Shown piece by piece: positions 1-10,681 of a stretch of DNA of 51,680 bases. Location of the stretch: the NCBI RefSeq assembly GCF_041647995.1, contig NZ_JARRIB010000007.1:1-51680 (forward strand), written 5' to 3'. Both the position numbers and the translations under genes were made by a program. Source of the DNA: Pyrococcus kukulkanii (GTDB lineage Archaea; Methanobacteriota_B; Thermococci; Thermococcales; Thermococcaceae). Positions within the stretch are counted from its first letter, which is position 1. Each line of letters starts with the position of its first letter. The notes beneath the pieces were generated by a model that worked only from the letters and a program-made list of their open reading frames with translations, was not told the DNA's origin and searched no databases.

Positions 1-104
1 AAAAGTACTAGGAACTCACCATCCCTAACCTCTAGGGTTAAATCCTTAACCGCAGCAAACCCCCCGAAGATCTTCCATACTCCTTCAAGCTTCACGCTTG
101 CCAT
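1..104 (-). CDS. malK: Maltodextrin ABC transporter ATP-binding subunit, N-terminal fragment
   Basis: Only the first 34 codons lie in the window; the gene runs off the left edge. The visible N-terminus contains VKLEGVWKIFGGFAAVKDLT followed by a stretch ending in GEFLVL, the standard first strands of a MalK/UgpC/MsmX-type sugar importer ATPase, ending just before the expected Walker A loop. The ATG at 104-102 has a GAGGTG ribosome binding site about seven bases upstream. It follows the amylopullulanase stop by 33 bp on the same strand, so it is probably the last gene of the malE-malF-malG-apu operon and powers that transporter. The identification rests on the N-terminal signature and context; the catalytic motifs are outside the window. 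Confidence 0.85.
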   Translation of the reverse strand, partial: MASVKLEGVWKIFGGFAAVKDLTLEVRDGEFLVL

Positions 105-137
105 GTTTTTCACCTCTAAAAATGGAAATATGGAAGA

Positions 138-3100
138 TCAAAGCCTTCTCTTTAGTAGGATTAATAATGCCAATCCAAGGATTGCTCCAGGTCCGCATAT
201 CCCTTCTTTAGTCGGTGACTGTGGTGATTGAGTTGGGAAGGTGCTTGGTGCAGTTGTTGAAGTCTGCGTTGTCGTAGTTTTCGTCTCTGTTTTAGTTTCT
301 GTTTTTGTCTGGGTTGGAGTTTCCGTTCTTGTAGGCGTTGGAGTTTTTGTCTCTGTTTTTGTTTCCTCTGGTTTCTCTGGCGGCTTATATGTTCCCTTTA
401 TTACTGGGATCATCAAGACCGTCGCGAGCTTCTTGTTCTTCAGATCATAGCTCTTGAGTTGCTCTTCTTGGGTTAGCTTGAATTCTGGGGGCACTAATAG
501 ATCTACCACTCTTGGCGCTAGACCGTCTATTACCGCTTGTGGCTCTGCTCCTCCTAGCTTCCATTGTTCAGCTTCAACAGCCACTGATCTCCACTTATCA
601 GGCCCATAGCCATCTTGGCTTCCAACTAAGACCGCTAAGTATAGGCCGTAGGTGGTGTTAATCGTAAGGAACTTCTTCGGTAGCTCAACCACTATTGCAT
701 TTCTAGTTGGATCAGCTGAGATCCTCATTTCTCCTTGGTACACGGTTCCATTCGGAAGGACGATTAAATTCCCGTAGTCCCATCCTGCAATTCTAAGGGC
801 TAAGTCCCAGGGATGGTTTGGATCTAAGTTAACGTTACTTCCTGGCCCGTCTGGGTACATCTTTATTGCTGAGGTGTTTCCTCCTGGCCTGAAGTCAAAG
901 TACACCTCTATAATCTGGAGGCTGAATCCATTTGGAGCATTCCATGGATTGTCGCCAAGCTCCTTGAAGTAGAATTCCAGTTTCCAGTACTCCTCTTCTT
1001 CTTTCATAATGAACTTGAGGAGGTCTAGGTGGTGTGGGATGAAGACCTTGTCAGTTGCGTAAGTGTAAGTTCCCGGCCCGTGATCATCTCCTTCTGGATC
1101 AATTATCACTATCGCTGGTTTTATCATTGGAATGGCCCTTACCGTTGCCAGTTTCTTCTTCTCCAGATCATAGCTCTTGAGTTGCTCTTCCTGGGTTGGC
1201 TTGAACCCTGGGGGGGCAAGTAAGTCCATAACCCTAGGTGCTAGACCATCTATCACGGCTTGTGGCTCTGCTCCTCCTAGCTTCCATTGTTCAGCTTCAA
1301 CCGCTACCGGCCTCCACTTGTCTGGTCCATAACCGTCCTGGGATCCAACTAATACAACTCCCCACAGTCCATAGCTCTCGTTGAGCTTTATGAATTTCTT
1401 CGGAACTACCACGACTATCTTATTGCTCGTTGGGTCTGCAGAAATCTTCATTTCTCCTTGGTATACAGTTCCGTTTGCCAAAACTATGATATTTCCATAG
1501 TCCCAGCCGGCTATTCTAAATGCAACATCCCAGGGATGATCTGGATCTAAGTTAACATTGCTCCCAGGACCATCGGGATACATCTTTATTGCTGAGGTGT
1601 TTCCTCCAGGCTTAAAGTCGAGGTAAACCTCTATAATCTGGAGGCTGAATCCATTTGGAGCATTCCATGGGTTGTCTCCGAGCTCCTTGAAGTAGAACTC
1701 CATGACGTAGGAATCGGTCTGCTCAAGTAGTCTGAATCTAAGTAGGTCTAGGTGATGTGGCACGAAGACCTTGTCCGTTGCATAGGTGTAAGTCCCTGGC
1801 CCGTGATCATCTCCCTCAACGTCCTTTATGTCAACTAACGGCACGCCTTTCACTTGCACTGGAAGCTTAACTTCCACTGGAGTCGTGATGACCTCGAGTT
1901 CCCCATCCTTAACCGTAGAGACTGCGAAGTAGAAGTCTTCGGGAGTTTCTATATATTCAAATGGAAGTATGATGTGAACCATGTTGTTCTGAATTAGGAC
2001 TTTGGCTTCTCCTGCCTTCTCGTACCCTTCGTATCCTGTTGCTTTGTACACTTCCGCTTTTCCGTCTTTGACTAAGATGTGCTTGGTTATCATTAATCCA
2101 ACGCTATCCTTTGAGAACGGGAACATTGAGTACCTGAATTCCTTTGGTTTTTCTTGAAGGAGCGTGAACGTGTTTCCTTCTCTCTTTTCATTTTCGTAAA
2201 TGGATATTTCAAGTTCAGTTAAGTTAGTCCCGCTAATTACGAAATGCATACCGTTCGAATCAAAGTATATGCACACCTCTTTTGCCAGCGGGGAGAGGCT
2301 TGAGAACTTTTCCGTTTTGTTCTCGGTAAGTCCCACCAATGCCCTGGTGAAGTACGGCTTTCCATCTGGATAATAGTTTCCGTAGAGATAGGAGGGTGGC
2401 TCTAGACCAGCTAACTTGTATATCTCGTAAAGGTAAACTTTGAAGTACCTGTCGAACGTGTAGTCTTGACCGCTGTCTTGGTCGTTTCCGTACCACCAGA
2501 ACCAGTCACTTCCCTCCGCAAGTAGGAGGTATGTATAAGCTTTCTCCCAGTTTTCCTGACTCATTTTGTCTTTTTCCTTCATCAAAGCTTTTCTAGCTAA
2601 GTACAGCCAGTGCCATGCATAGTTTTCCTGGGGTTCCCCTATCCATGTTGAGAGCGTCCCATCTATCCAGCTCGATTCTGGCCAGTACATTTCCTCCTTT
2701 ACTCCAACCATATCGTATAACTCTCCGAGGGACTTGGCCTTCTTTAGTGCCTCAACTCTATCTCCCGTGAGATCTAGCCTTTCGAGCATCTTTGGTGTAA
2801 GCTTGTTGGCCTTATCCCCATACATCTGAATGTACTCGGAGGGAGTTACAGTTCTTATTAGTCCTTTCTTCTGTAGCTCGGTTAGTTTCTGGTATAACGT
2901 TTCAAGGAATAATTTTCCATCGTACGGATAGTGCTCCCAGGGATTCTCACCGTCAAGCGTTATCACGTAAACAAGAGAGCCGTCATAATTCAGTTTCTGG
3001 ATCTTTAAGAGGTCATTTATGAAGTCCTCAACGGCTTTGTACTGGTTCATTCCTGAGTACGTAAAGCCTACCTTGTCGCTTAGAATGTGATCCCTGGGGA

Positions 3101-4205
3101 ATAGGTAGATTTTCTTTCCGTTGAACTCTGCAACCCAGGGCTTGTAATAGTTTTCGGGGCTGTACTTTATGCCAAGCCTCTGGAGGACTAATTGATCCGT
3201 CATTACCCACTGCCATCCGTTTTCTGTTAATATCTCTAAGGTCTTATCATTGAGGGCACTTTCCGCCGCCCATCCACCCCTAGGCGTTACTTTTCCTCCG
3301 CCCAGGTACTTTTTGTAAAGCTCATTCGCAACTTTAACCTGGTCATCGAAATCCTTGTACCAGCCAAAGTCATTGAGAATTGGTCCTATTGGATGGGCAA
3401 ATGGTACGGTCGTTACTTCCACGTTACCGTTCCCGAGTAGTAGATTTATCTCCTCGTGCATCTTAAAGGTATTGTTGAGGAGCCACATCTGGTGCTTTAG
3501 AACCGTCTTGAGGTCATCTCTTGTGTATCCCCCAACGTCAACCTTCTCGTATAAAGCCTTCAGATCTGGGTGTTCCATGATGTAGTTGTAGTCTATCCAT
3601 GCCAAGTTAAAGAGAACTGCCAAGTCAATATAATCCTGTTCTGTAAATCCTTCTGTAACCTTTATTTTTTGTTCTTCTAGTGGTAAATTAGCATATTTTG
3701 CCTTTAATCTTATCATCTTGCTCCTAAGTTCGCTGTATCTCTTCCAGATTTTCCTTATCGGATTACCACTACTATCTGTTACTGGTTCCCCGTTCCATGG
3801 TATCGTATGGTCAAAGAACCCTCCGGGAGCTTGAAGCATGAACCACTTTTCTTCAACTGTTAGCGGTTCGCCGTTTGCTATTTTTTCCGAGATTATCTGA
3901 TAGGTATCCTTTGAACCATTCATATATTGGGCTATCTGGTATATTAGGGTCCCTGAAAGGTCTATCGTGGCATGTACCTCTGGATATTTGCTCAGATAAT
4001 ATGCCATCTTCCAGTAGTTGTTCGCTGCATGTAGCCTAACCCAGGGTCTTGTAAATATCCCTTGGATTGGATCGTAATAGTAGGGCTGGTGCTGGTGCCA
4101 GACTATTATAACGTTTAGCGGCTTTGGTTCTTCGGCCTTTGCTGGAACTGCTAGAGTACTAAAAAGGATTAAAAAAATTGCAAATAGGGAGAGTAGCTTC
4201 CTCAT
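138..4205 (-). CDS. apu: Secreted, cell-surface GH57 amylopullulanase with duplicated C-terminal modules
   Basis: This 1355-residue enzyme hydrolyses alpha-1,4 and alpha-1,6 bonds of starch and pullulan outside the cell. A signal peptide (MRKLLSLFAIFLILFS, cut near residue 24) leads into a GH57 catalytic domain: the HQHQP motif near residue 37, the nucleophile-type Glu315 in GGWAAES, and the acid-type Asp418 in ITLDGENPWEH. Two near-identical modules of about 240 residues follow (each opening with EGDDHGPGTYTYATDK, near residues 795 and 1036), resembling the glucodextranase C-terminal binding module. The tail is a Thr-rich linker, then CGPG, a hydrophobic helix and KRRL, the Thermococcales CGP-CTERM surface-anchoring type. 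ATG 4205 is chosen over the GTG at 4214 because GAGGTG sits six bases before it. Only 10 bp separate it from malG. Confidence 0.95.
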   Translation of the reverse strand: MRKLLSLFAIFLILFSTLAVPAKAEEPKPLNVIIVWHQHQPYYYDPIQGIFTRPWVRLHAANNYWKMAYYLSKYPEVHATIDLSGTLIYQIAQYMNGSKDTYQIISEKIANGEPLTVEEKWFMLQAPGGFFDHTIPWNGEPVTDSSGNPIRKIWKRYSELRSKMIRLKAKYANLPLEEQKIKVTEGFTEQDYIDLAVLFNLAWIDYNYIMEHPDLKALYEKVDVGGYTRDDLKTVLKHQMWLLNNTFKMHEEINLLLGNGNVEVTTVPFAHPIGPILNDFGWYKDFDDQVKVANELYKKYLGGGKVTPRGGWAAESALNDKTLEILTENGWQWVMTDQLVLQRLGIKYSPENYYKPWVAEFNGKKIYLFPRDHILSDKVGFTYSGMNQYKAVEDFINDLLKIQKLNYDGSLVYVITLDGENPWEHYPYDGKLFLETLYQKLTELQKKGLIRTVTPSEYIQMYGDKANKLTPKMLERLDLTGDRVEALKKAKSLGELYDMVGVKEEMYWPESSWIDGTLSTWIGEPQENYAWHWLYLARKALMKEKDKMSQENWEKAYTYLLLAEGSDWFWWYGNDQDSGQDYTFDRYFKVYLYEIYKLAGLEPPSYLYGNYYPDGKPYFTRALVGLTENKTEKFSSLSPLAKEVCIYFDSNGMHFVISGTNLTELEISIYENEKREGNTFTLLQEKPKEFRYSMFPFSKDSVGLMITKHILVKDGKAEVYKATGYEGYEKAGEAKVLIQNNMVHIILPFEYIETPEDFYFAVSTVKDGELEVITTPVEVKLPVQVKGVPLVDIKDVEGDDHGPGTYTYATDKVFVPHHLDLLRFRLLEQTDSYVMEFYFKELGDNPWNAPNGFSLQIIEVYLDFKPGGNTSAIKMYPDGPGSNVNLDPDHPWDVAFRIAGWDYGNIIVLANGTVYQGEMKISADPTSNKIVVVVPKKFIKLNESYGLWGVVLVGSQDGYGPDKWRPVAVEAEQWKLGGAEPQAVIDGLAPRVMDLLAPPGFKPTQEEQLKSYDLEKKKLATVRAIPMIKPAIVIIDPEGDDHGPGTYTYATDKVFIPHHLDLLKFIMKEEEEYWKLEFYFKELGDNPWNAPNGFSLQIIEVYFDFRPGGNTSAIKMYPDGPGSNVNLDPNHPWDLALRIAGWDYGNLIVLPNGTVYQGEMRISADPTRNAIVVELPKKFLTINTTYGLYLAVLVGSQDGYGPDKWRSVAVEAEQWKLGGAEPQAVIDGLAPRVVDLLVPPEFKLTQEEQLKSYDLKNKKLATVLMIPVIKGTYKPPEKPEETKTETKTPTPTRTETPTQTKTETKTETKTTTTQTSTTAPSTFPTQSPQSPTKEGICGPGAILGLALLILLKRRL
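423..1868 (-). repeat. Tandem 723-bp repeat within the amylopullulanase gene
   Basis: Two copies of a roughly 723-bp unit lie head to tail (about 423-1145 and 1146-1868); for example CAGATCATAGCTCTTGAG occurs at 441 and again at 1164. The copies encode the two C-terminal modules and are very similar in both DNA and protein, differing mainly at silent sites and at the module ends. This points to in-frame duplication of one binding module. Confidence 0.85.
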
Positions 4206-4215
4206 TCCATTCACC

Positions 4216-5559
4216 TCATTCTTTCAATCCTCCTAATGTGAGCCCACTTCTCACGTAGTTTTGGGCTAGGAGGAACATTATAAACACGGGTAGTGCGAAT
4301 ATCAAAGCTGCGGCAGCGAATTGGTTCCACGAGATTGATCTCAAGTTGGCAAGCATTGTGTACAACCAAACCGTAAGTGGATAGTTCTCTTGGTTAAGTA
4401 GCAGGTTTGCCAGAACGAGCTCAGTCCATCCTCCTATGAAGGCAAATATTGCAACGGTTGCTATTCCTGGGAGAGCTAGGGGGATAAGAACGTGTCTTAT
4501 AATCTGTAGGTATCCTGCCCCATCTACTAGCGCAGCCTCATCAAAATCTGGTGGTATCGAATCTAAGTAAGATTTTAGGAGCCAGGTGTTAAACGGAACA
4601 CCTCCCGCTGCGTAAATTACTGGAAGGACAAAAATGTTATTGGTCAAATGGAGCTTAACTAGCATACCATACAGAGCCACGAGCCCAGCTATTCCAAGTC
4701 CTCCTGATACTTGGGTAAACATTAAATAAAAGTACAAGACATGCTCTCTCCCAAAGAACTTGAGCCTTGAGAATGCATAAGCAGACGGTATTACAAAGAG
4801 CAATGTTAGAATTACCGTGAGGCTCGCTATCAATAGGCTCCTTTTCATGTAATCTAGAACCTCTCCTCCTACTTTTGCTAGCCTAATAAATGCAAAATTT
4901 CTTGCTGAGAAAATGCCATTTTCAGTCGTTATGATGCCTCCATCTTTCAATATTACCTCAACGTTCCGAGCTTCATAAGTATTTTCGTTAATCTTTGTGA
5001 ACTTCGAAAGATCTATGGGAACTTCTTCAGGATTTTCGACAGTTATGATTATTTTTTTGGCAAATATTTTCAGGTTCCTAATGGCTCCGACACTTTCTAC
5101 CTTCTTTGCCTTGAGTTTTATATACTCTCCTCCAACTATAATCTGTACATCCTTTTTTTCGGGTCTTTCTTCTCCCCCTTTCCTCTCTAATATTGAGGTA
5201 TCTATGAGGGTAAATCTGGCAGGGTAGCTCCCTGTAATTATTGCATCTCCAAGTACTATTTGATATCTATTTAGGGCATCCTTTATTCTTCCACTTTTTG
5301 CATTAATCTCAAAGTTTGTGGTTTTTATTAACCCCTCCATATGGCCAAAGAGCAAATCTTTATAGTTAGAAAGAGTTATCTTGTCTGGAATTAAGTCAAT
5401 TTCTGTCGTTGCTAGTGCCCCAGAAGGTTTAAGCGAGAGTATTACCATATAGTATACTGGAAAGAGCAAGAGAGCTAAAACGATTAAGGCTAATAGGGTT
5501 GCTATGAGCGACTTTATTACTTCATCTTTTCTCTTTGGAAATTTTATTTTAAATTTCAT
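4216..5559 (-). CDS. malG: Maltodextrin ABC transporter permease, MalG type
   Basis: This 447-residue inner-membrane permease has a first membrane helix near residues 15-38, then a very long insert of about 180 residues predicted to lie outside the membrane, then the helix bundle. The EAA loop that docks the ATPase is visible as EAALVDGAGYLQIIRHVLIPLALP. It ends with the typical YVRSGLTLGGLKE tail. The ATG overlaps the malF stop as ATGA, with a GGAGGG-like site upstream, so the two are translationally coupled. Archaeal and Thermotoga MalG proteins often carry a long first extracellular loop, so the extra length is not by itself odd. It forms the translocation pore with MalF. Confidence 0.93.
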   Translation of the reverse strand: MKFKIKFPKRKDEVIKSLIATLLALIVLALLLFPVYYMVILSLKPSGALATTEIDLIPDKITLSNYKDLLFGHMEGLIKTTNFEINAKSGRIKDALNRYQIVLGDAIITGSYPARFTLIDTSILERKGGEERPEKKDVQIIVGGEYIKLKAKKVESVGAIRNLKIFAKKIIITVENPEEVPIDLSKFTKINENTYEARNVEVILKDGGIITTENGIFSARNFAFIRLAKVGGEVLDYMKRSLLIASLTVILTLLFVIPSAYAFSRLKFFGREHVLYFYLMFTQVSGGLGIAGLVALYGMLVKLHLTNNIFVLPVIYAAGGVPFNTWLLKSYLDSIPPDFDEAALVDGAGYLQIIRHVLIPLALPGIATVAIFAFIGGWTELVLANLLLNQENYPLTVWLYTMLANLRSISWNQFAAAALIFALPVFIMFLLAQNYVRSGLTLGGLKE

Positions 5560-6464
5560 CCCTTAGCACCCTCCTGGAGCCTAGTTATCTTCATGTTAAT
5601 GAACATGTAAATCGCCAGGACGATTGTGGCTATTAGCAGAATTGCAGCTGCTCTCCCATAATGTGGCACCGAGCTTCCGAATGCTTTTCTGTATCCGTAT
5701 AAGAGGAGAAATCTATCCTCAAACAATCCTGCATTATATATGAAGGGCACTAGGAAGTACTGAAAGCTTGCTGCTGATGTCAAAATAGTGGCAAAGGCAA
5801 TGGGCTTGATAACGATCGGCAGAACAACTTTAGTTAACCTTTGCCAGTAGGTTGCTCCATCGATAATGGCGGCTTCAATCAGGGTGTCAGGGACACTTTG
5901 GAGAGCTGACGTTATCACCGTCATCATAAACGGATAAGCTAACCAAACCTCAATTATGTTGAGTGCAATAAATCCCCACGTCACGCTTGTCGTCCAGTTT
6001 GGGGGATTGGTGACCCCTATATCTCTCAACAAGATGTTTATAGGGCCTACAACGGGGTCAAACATAAAACGCCATACCATAACTGAAAAGAGTAAGGGCA
6101 AAGCCCAAGGGATAATTAACAGAGCTCTATAAAGGAACTTCCCCTTCACATACTTACTAGTGTATAAAACACTTAGGAGAACCCCCACCACTACCTTTAA
6201 AGTTACGCTAGTCGCTACAAATAGCCATGTCCATAGGAAGGCGGATCTAAATTTTGGATCGCTTAATGCCCATTTAAAGTTCTCTAAACCTACAAATCTT
6301 AGTGGCTCGGCTTCAGGTGCCTGTATTGGAAAATTACCCAATTTTGCGTTCGTGAAAGCGATATAGGTGGAGTACAGTATTGGGTATATGTTAAAGAATA
6401 AGAAGGCTGCCATACCGGGCAGTATCAAGCTGAGCGCTGCCATTGCCATGGTTTTTTTGTTCAT
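5556..6464 (-). CDS. malF: Maltodextrin ABC transporter permease, MalF type
   Basis: A 302-residue permease with about six membrane helices and an EAA loop (EAAIIDGATYWQRLTKVVLPIV) for contact with MalK. An in-frame start 27 bases further upstream exists, but it would translate through the strong AAGGAGGTGG ribosome binding site, so ATG 6464 is the better start. The gene sits 63 bp after malE and overlaps malG by four bases (ATGA). With MalG it forms the channel that moves maltodextrins delivered by MalE. The family call is firm; substrate range is inferred from the neighbouring amylolytic genes. Confidence 0.93.
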   Translation of the reverse strand: MNKKTMAMAALSLILPGMAAFLFFNIYPILYSTYIAFTNAKLGNFPIQAPEAEPLRFVGLENFKWALSDPKFRSAFLWTWLFVATSVTLKVVVGVLLSVLYTSKYVKGKFLYRALLIIPWALPLLFSVMVWRFMFDPVVGPINILLRDIGVTNPPNWTTSVTWGFIALNIIEVWLAYPFMMTVITSALQSVPDTLIEAAIIDGATYWQRLTKVVLPIVIKPIAFATILTSAASFQYFLVPFIYNAGLFEDRFLLLYGYRKAFGSSVPHYGRAAAILLIATIVLAIYMFINMKITRLQEGAKG

Positions 6465-6527
6465 TTTTCCACCTCCTTCTGGGGGTGACATTGGAAAATT
6501 TAGTAGAACAGAAAAAAAGAAAAATAG

Positions 6528-7880
<1,353 letters not shown>

Positions 7881-7896
7881 CTATATTCAAAGTAGG

Positions 7897-7921
7897 TATC
7901 ATTCTCAGTGATATATATGCC
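7897..7921 (-). promoter_or_regulatory. mal operon promoter with TGM operator
   Basis: On the minus strand a TATA element (ATATATAT, 7911-7918) is immediately followed by TATCAC-TGAGA-ATGATA (7913-7897), which matches the Thermococcales glycolytic motif TATCAC-N5-GTGATA with one mismatch. The palindrome lies between TATA and the expected transcription start, about 35 bp before the malE start codon. In this order the motif is known to act as a repressor site for TrmBL1-type regulators released by maltodextrins. The regulator itself is not in the window. Confidence 0.75.
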
Positions 7922-8022
7922 TTACGCTTTGTTGCTCATAAATCGACATATGCACTAAAGGAGGCAATTATCAAATAAAAAAACTAAAAAGGATGTGAGT
8001 GGTTGGTCTCAACTGAGACTTC
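7922..8022. other. Non-coding stretch upstream of the mal promoter
   Basis: No gene is visible between the mal promoter and the decayed frame that starts near 8640. An A-rich run (7975-7990) and a hairpin, GTCTCA-AC-TGAGAC at 8006-8019, lie just past the end of the decayed frame and could be its old transcription end. Together with that frame this fills the longest gene-free stretch in the window, 7863-8675. Confidence 0.5.
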
Positions 8023-8640
8023 CTTTATTTCAGTTGAAGGTGTCAGAGGGCTGTGATTGTCTCATACTTCTCAAATTCCAGTATTCCCACGTGATGCCTT
8101 TAAGAACTGACTCTATGTAAGTACCAGCTGGAACACTCGCTACAATGAACAAGTTGAGCCATCCTGGACATAACATTGATCCAAGGGTTTCGTCGTTTCT
8201 GAACTCCAAAAGCTTAGCTCTGAGACACTACCTGTTAGCCATAAGTCTCTAAATTAGTGTTTATAACTTCAAAAATAGTTAGATTGTTAGATATTCAAAT
8301 ATTCCATTTGATCAGCTCTATCAGCTCTTTCTGTTATGATTTCAACATAATTCTCATAGTTGTGTAGTTATTCCTGATGAGATGATAAACTCAGCGCTCT
8401 TGTCGCTCCAATAACCAATCTCTGCAACCATAATAATTTTGTTATCAAGACTTTTCATGGAATATCTCCAAACCTTTCTCCACTAACTGTGAGAGTGTTT
8501 TCAGCCCATAAATTGTGGTTATGTTATCACATAGGGCTCCATACACACTAGGTCAATTATAGTAGTGAACAGTGAACTTGGTTGCTCCTTGAACAAGTCT
8601 GCGGAATGTCTCCCATGTTCCAAAGTTATAACTTTAAACT
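8023..8640 (-). pseudogene. Remnant of a glycoside hydrolase-like gene
   Basis: No intact frame exists here, but reading the minus strand with several frame changes gives protein-like segments in a consistent order: FKVITLEHGRHSADLF, ALCDNITTIYGLKTLSQLV, KIIMVAEIGYWSDKSAEFII, NYENYVEIITERADRADQ, FEVINTNLETYG, and SELSFWSSETTKPLD. The VAEIGYWSD segment (Glu codon 8422-8420) resembles the beta-7 nucleophile strand of clan GH-A (beta/alpha)8 glycosidases, and the later GL...KP-like segment fits the end of such folds. At least four frameshifts or stops are needed to join them. The position between maltodextrin genes fits a lost sugar hydrolase. The decay is clear; the family is only an inference from short motifs. 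Confidence 0.5.
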
Positions 8641-8683
8641 CCTTTGATACCTAGCCTCTAGACACTTCCATAAAGTTATAACT
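8622..8683. repeat. 12-bp direct repeat flanking the end of the cyclodextrinase gene
   Basis: AAAGTTATAACT occurs at 8622-8633 and at 8672-8683, 50 bp apart; the second copy overlaps the last codons of the cyclodextrinase gene. Such a pair can mark a deletion or a short duplication at the border between the live gene and the decayed frame. Confidence 0.6.
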
Positions 8684-10661
8684 CCTTGATAATAATACTA
8701 GAAAATGATTCCAGTTGCATATCAACATTATCAAATGATCCACTCTGGAATAGTACTTCAAAGGAAGGTGGTAACCTTAGATGTTGGCTTTCCTTTGAAT
8801 AGTTAATTGCTACTAAGATGTTTTCATTCTCTAACGCTCTTTTATAAATTAACAATCCATCTTTGAATTTAACCGGTTCAAAAATACCTTTTTGCAAAGC
8901 TTTGCTTCTCCTTCTTAGTCTTATCAACTCTTTTGTGGTCTTGAGAATTTCTTTATCCCATTTCTCAGTATTCCATTCCATAGGTGTCCTTGAGATTTCC
9001 ATGGAAGGAACGTCCATGTTCTTTAACCCAACTTCGTCGCCATAATATATGGCTGGAATCCCCTTGTAAGTCATAAGGAATGTTAGAGCACAAAAGTACT
9101 TTCTCTTATCTTCAACGAGTCCTAAAAAGCGCTCCACATCGTGGTTGTCAAGGAAGGTGTACATAGTATATTCTGCTGGTCCATAGTAAACACTCAAAAG
9201 CTCAAGCCAGTTAAGAAATTCTTCTGCAGTAATTTCATTATAGACAAAGAATCTCAAAATACCCTCGTACAGGGGATAATTCATTGTTCCGTGGAATTTA
9301 TCAAAGAGCCACAAACGGGCATCATCCATAACCTCTCCCAAAAGATATGCATCCTTTGGTACATCTTTCCTAATCTCCCGCCAGAGATCAGGAGGGATAC
9401 CATGGGCAACATCCAATCTCCATCCATCTGCCCCTTTATCGAGCCAATATTTCATCACGGTGCGTATGAAATCTATAACCTTTGGATTTTCATGATTTAA
9501 ACGAGGCATTAACCAGACTGAGAAGAAGCTCTCATAGTTCCATCCGAGTTCCTTAAGCTCTTGATGTTTCTTGAGCCAAGATTTATTGGAGTGCAGAATT
9601 TTTAAGAAGTCTTTAGAAACTACAGGAAAATCAAGAATGCGATAAAAGTTTTTGAACTTGCTCCCTTTTCCCTTTTTGAGGATATCTTGGAAATAGGGAT
9701 GGAAAAAGCTCGTATGGTGGAATACTCCATCAAGGATTAGTTTGATGTCTCTCTTTTCTAATTCATTGACAAGTCGCTTAAATGCGGTATCCCCTCCAAA
9801 CCTCTTGGCAACATGGAAATAGTCAATGACGTCATAACCGTGATACGTCATTGACTCGAAGATTGGGGTTAGGTAAAGTGCATTGATGCCGAGTTCCTCG
9901 ATGTAGTCAAGTTTCTCTATAATGCCTTCGAGATTTCCTCCGTGATAGGTGATTACATTAAGCTCTGGCGTACAATTATGAGGATTGTTCTCTGGATATC
10001 CATTAGCAAAGCGATCGGGCATTATTTGATAAAAGACCCTTTCAAAAACCCAAGAAGGTGGCTTAAACTTTTCCTTCTGCTTATTAAAATTCACTTCAAA
10101 GTCGCCATAATCAATAATTTCATTTGCCGTGTGAATCTCAAAATAGTATTCAAGTTCCTCTTTTTTAGGCAATACTACTTCAAAATATTCGAAGGATTCA
10201 TCTCGTGCTTTTCTTTTCATTTCATATTTCTTGTCTGAAACTAAAAACACTCTTTTAGCAACGTCTTTTATGGCTCTAAAGCGAATATATATTGAGTCTT
10301 CTAAAGAATACGCATAAACCAAAGAGGGATAGTGGTAAAATTTCTCTCCTGATAAGATTTTAGCAACATTAACAGTTTTTTCAAATTTGTATGAAAGCCT
10401 TCTATATACCGTTTTTTCACTATTTTCAGAATCTAATGTTAGAGTTCCATCAATGGAGAAAGCATAATACCAGATCCCCTCTGGAAGTTCAATTGTTATA
10501 GTCCATCTATCGCCTTTTTCTTTCATTCGAAAACTCCCTTCGTTGAATGCATTGAAATTTCCTAGGAGGTAGGCATAGCTCCCCCTCTTGGGGGTGCTGA
10601 ATTTTACTTTTGCAACTTTGCCCAGGTATTTGTCATTTTTAAAGCTGAGAATCTTGTACAT
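8676..10661 (-). CDS. Cyclodextrinase / neopullulanase-like GH13 enzyme, intracellular
   Basis: A 661-residue GH13 alpha-amylase-family enzyme without a signal peptide, so it acts in the cytoplasm on imported maltodextrins or cyclodextrins. An N-terminal beta-rich domain (about residues 1-190, CBM34/CBM48-like) precedes the barrel, which opens with FYQIMPDRFANG. The catalytic triad is visible as Asp417 in DGWRLDVAH, Glu443 in LLGEVMDD and Asp508 in FLDNHDVERF. The layout matches the Pyrococcus thermostable amylase/cyclodextrinase and neopullulanase group. ATG 10661 is chosen over an upstream GTG because an AGGGTG site precedes it. It has its own promoter with a TGM-like palindrome, so it is probably controlled with the mal operon but not co-transcribed with it. 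Confidence 0.9.
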   Translation of the reverse strand: MYKILSFKNDKYLGKVAKVKFSTPKRGSYAYLLGNFNAFNEGSFRMKEKGDRWTITIELPEGIWYYAFSIDGTLTLDSENSEKTVYRRLSYKFEKTVNVAKILSGEKFYHYPSLVYAYSLEDSIYIRFRAIKDVAKRVFLVSDKKYEMKRKARDESFEYFEVVLPKKEELEYYFEIHTANEIIDYGDFEVNFNKQKEKFKPPSWVFERVFYQIMPDRFANGYPENNPHNCTPELNVITYHGGNLEGIIEKLDYIEELGINALYLTPIFESMTYHGYDVIDYFHVAKRFGGDTAFKRLVNELEKRDIKLILDGVFHHTSFFHPYFQDILKKGKGSKFKNFYRILDFPVVSKDFLKILHSNKSWLKKHQELKELGWNYESFFSVWLMPRLNHENPKVIDFIRTVMKYWLDKGADGWRLDVAHGIPPDLWREIRKDVPKDAYLLGEVMDDARLWLFDKFHGTMNYPLYEGILRFFVYNEITAEEFLNWLELLSVYYGPAEYTMYTFLDNHDVERFLGLVEDKRKYFCALTFLMTYKGIPAIYYGDEVGLKNMDVPSMEISRTPMEWNTEKWDKEILKTTKELIRLRRRSKALQKGIFEPVKFKDGLLIYKRALENENILVAINYSKESQHLRLPPSFEVLFQSGSFDNVDMQLESFSSIIIKEL

Positions 10662-10681
10662 ATAGCACACCCTGGGAGCTG

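Noticed and set aside
2260-2496. Open frame inside the amylopullulanase gene on the same strand
   Set aside because: It is a shadow of the strongly supported GH57 frame, without ribosome binding site or protein-like character.
8371-8400. Possible C/D boxes (TGATGAGATGA near CTCAG) in the decayed region
   Set aside because: No second box pair at the right spacing, and the sequence is explained by the old protein frame.
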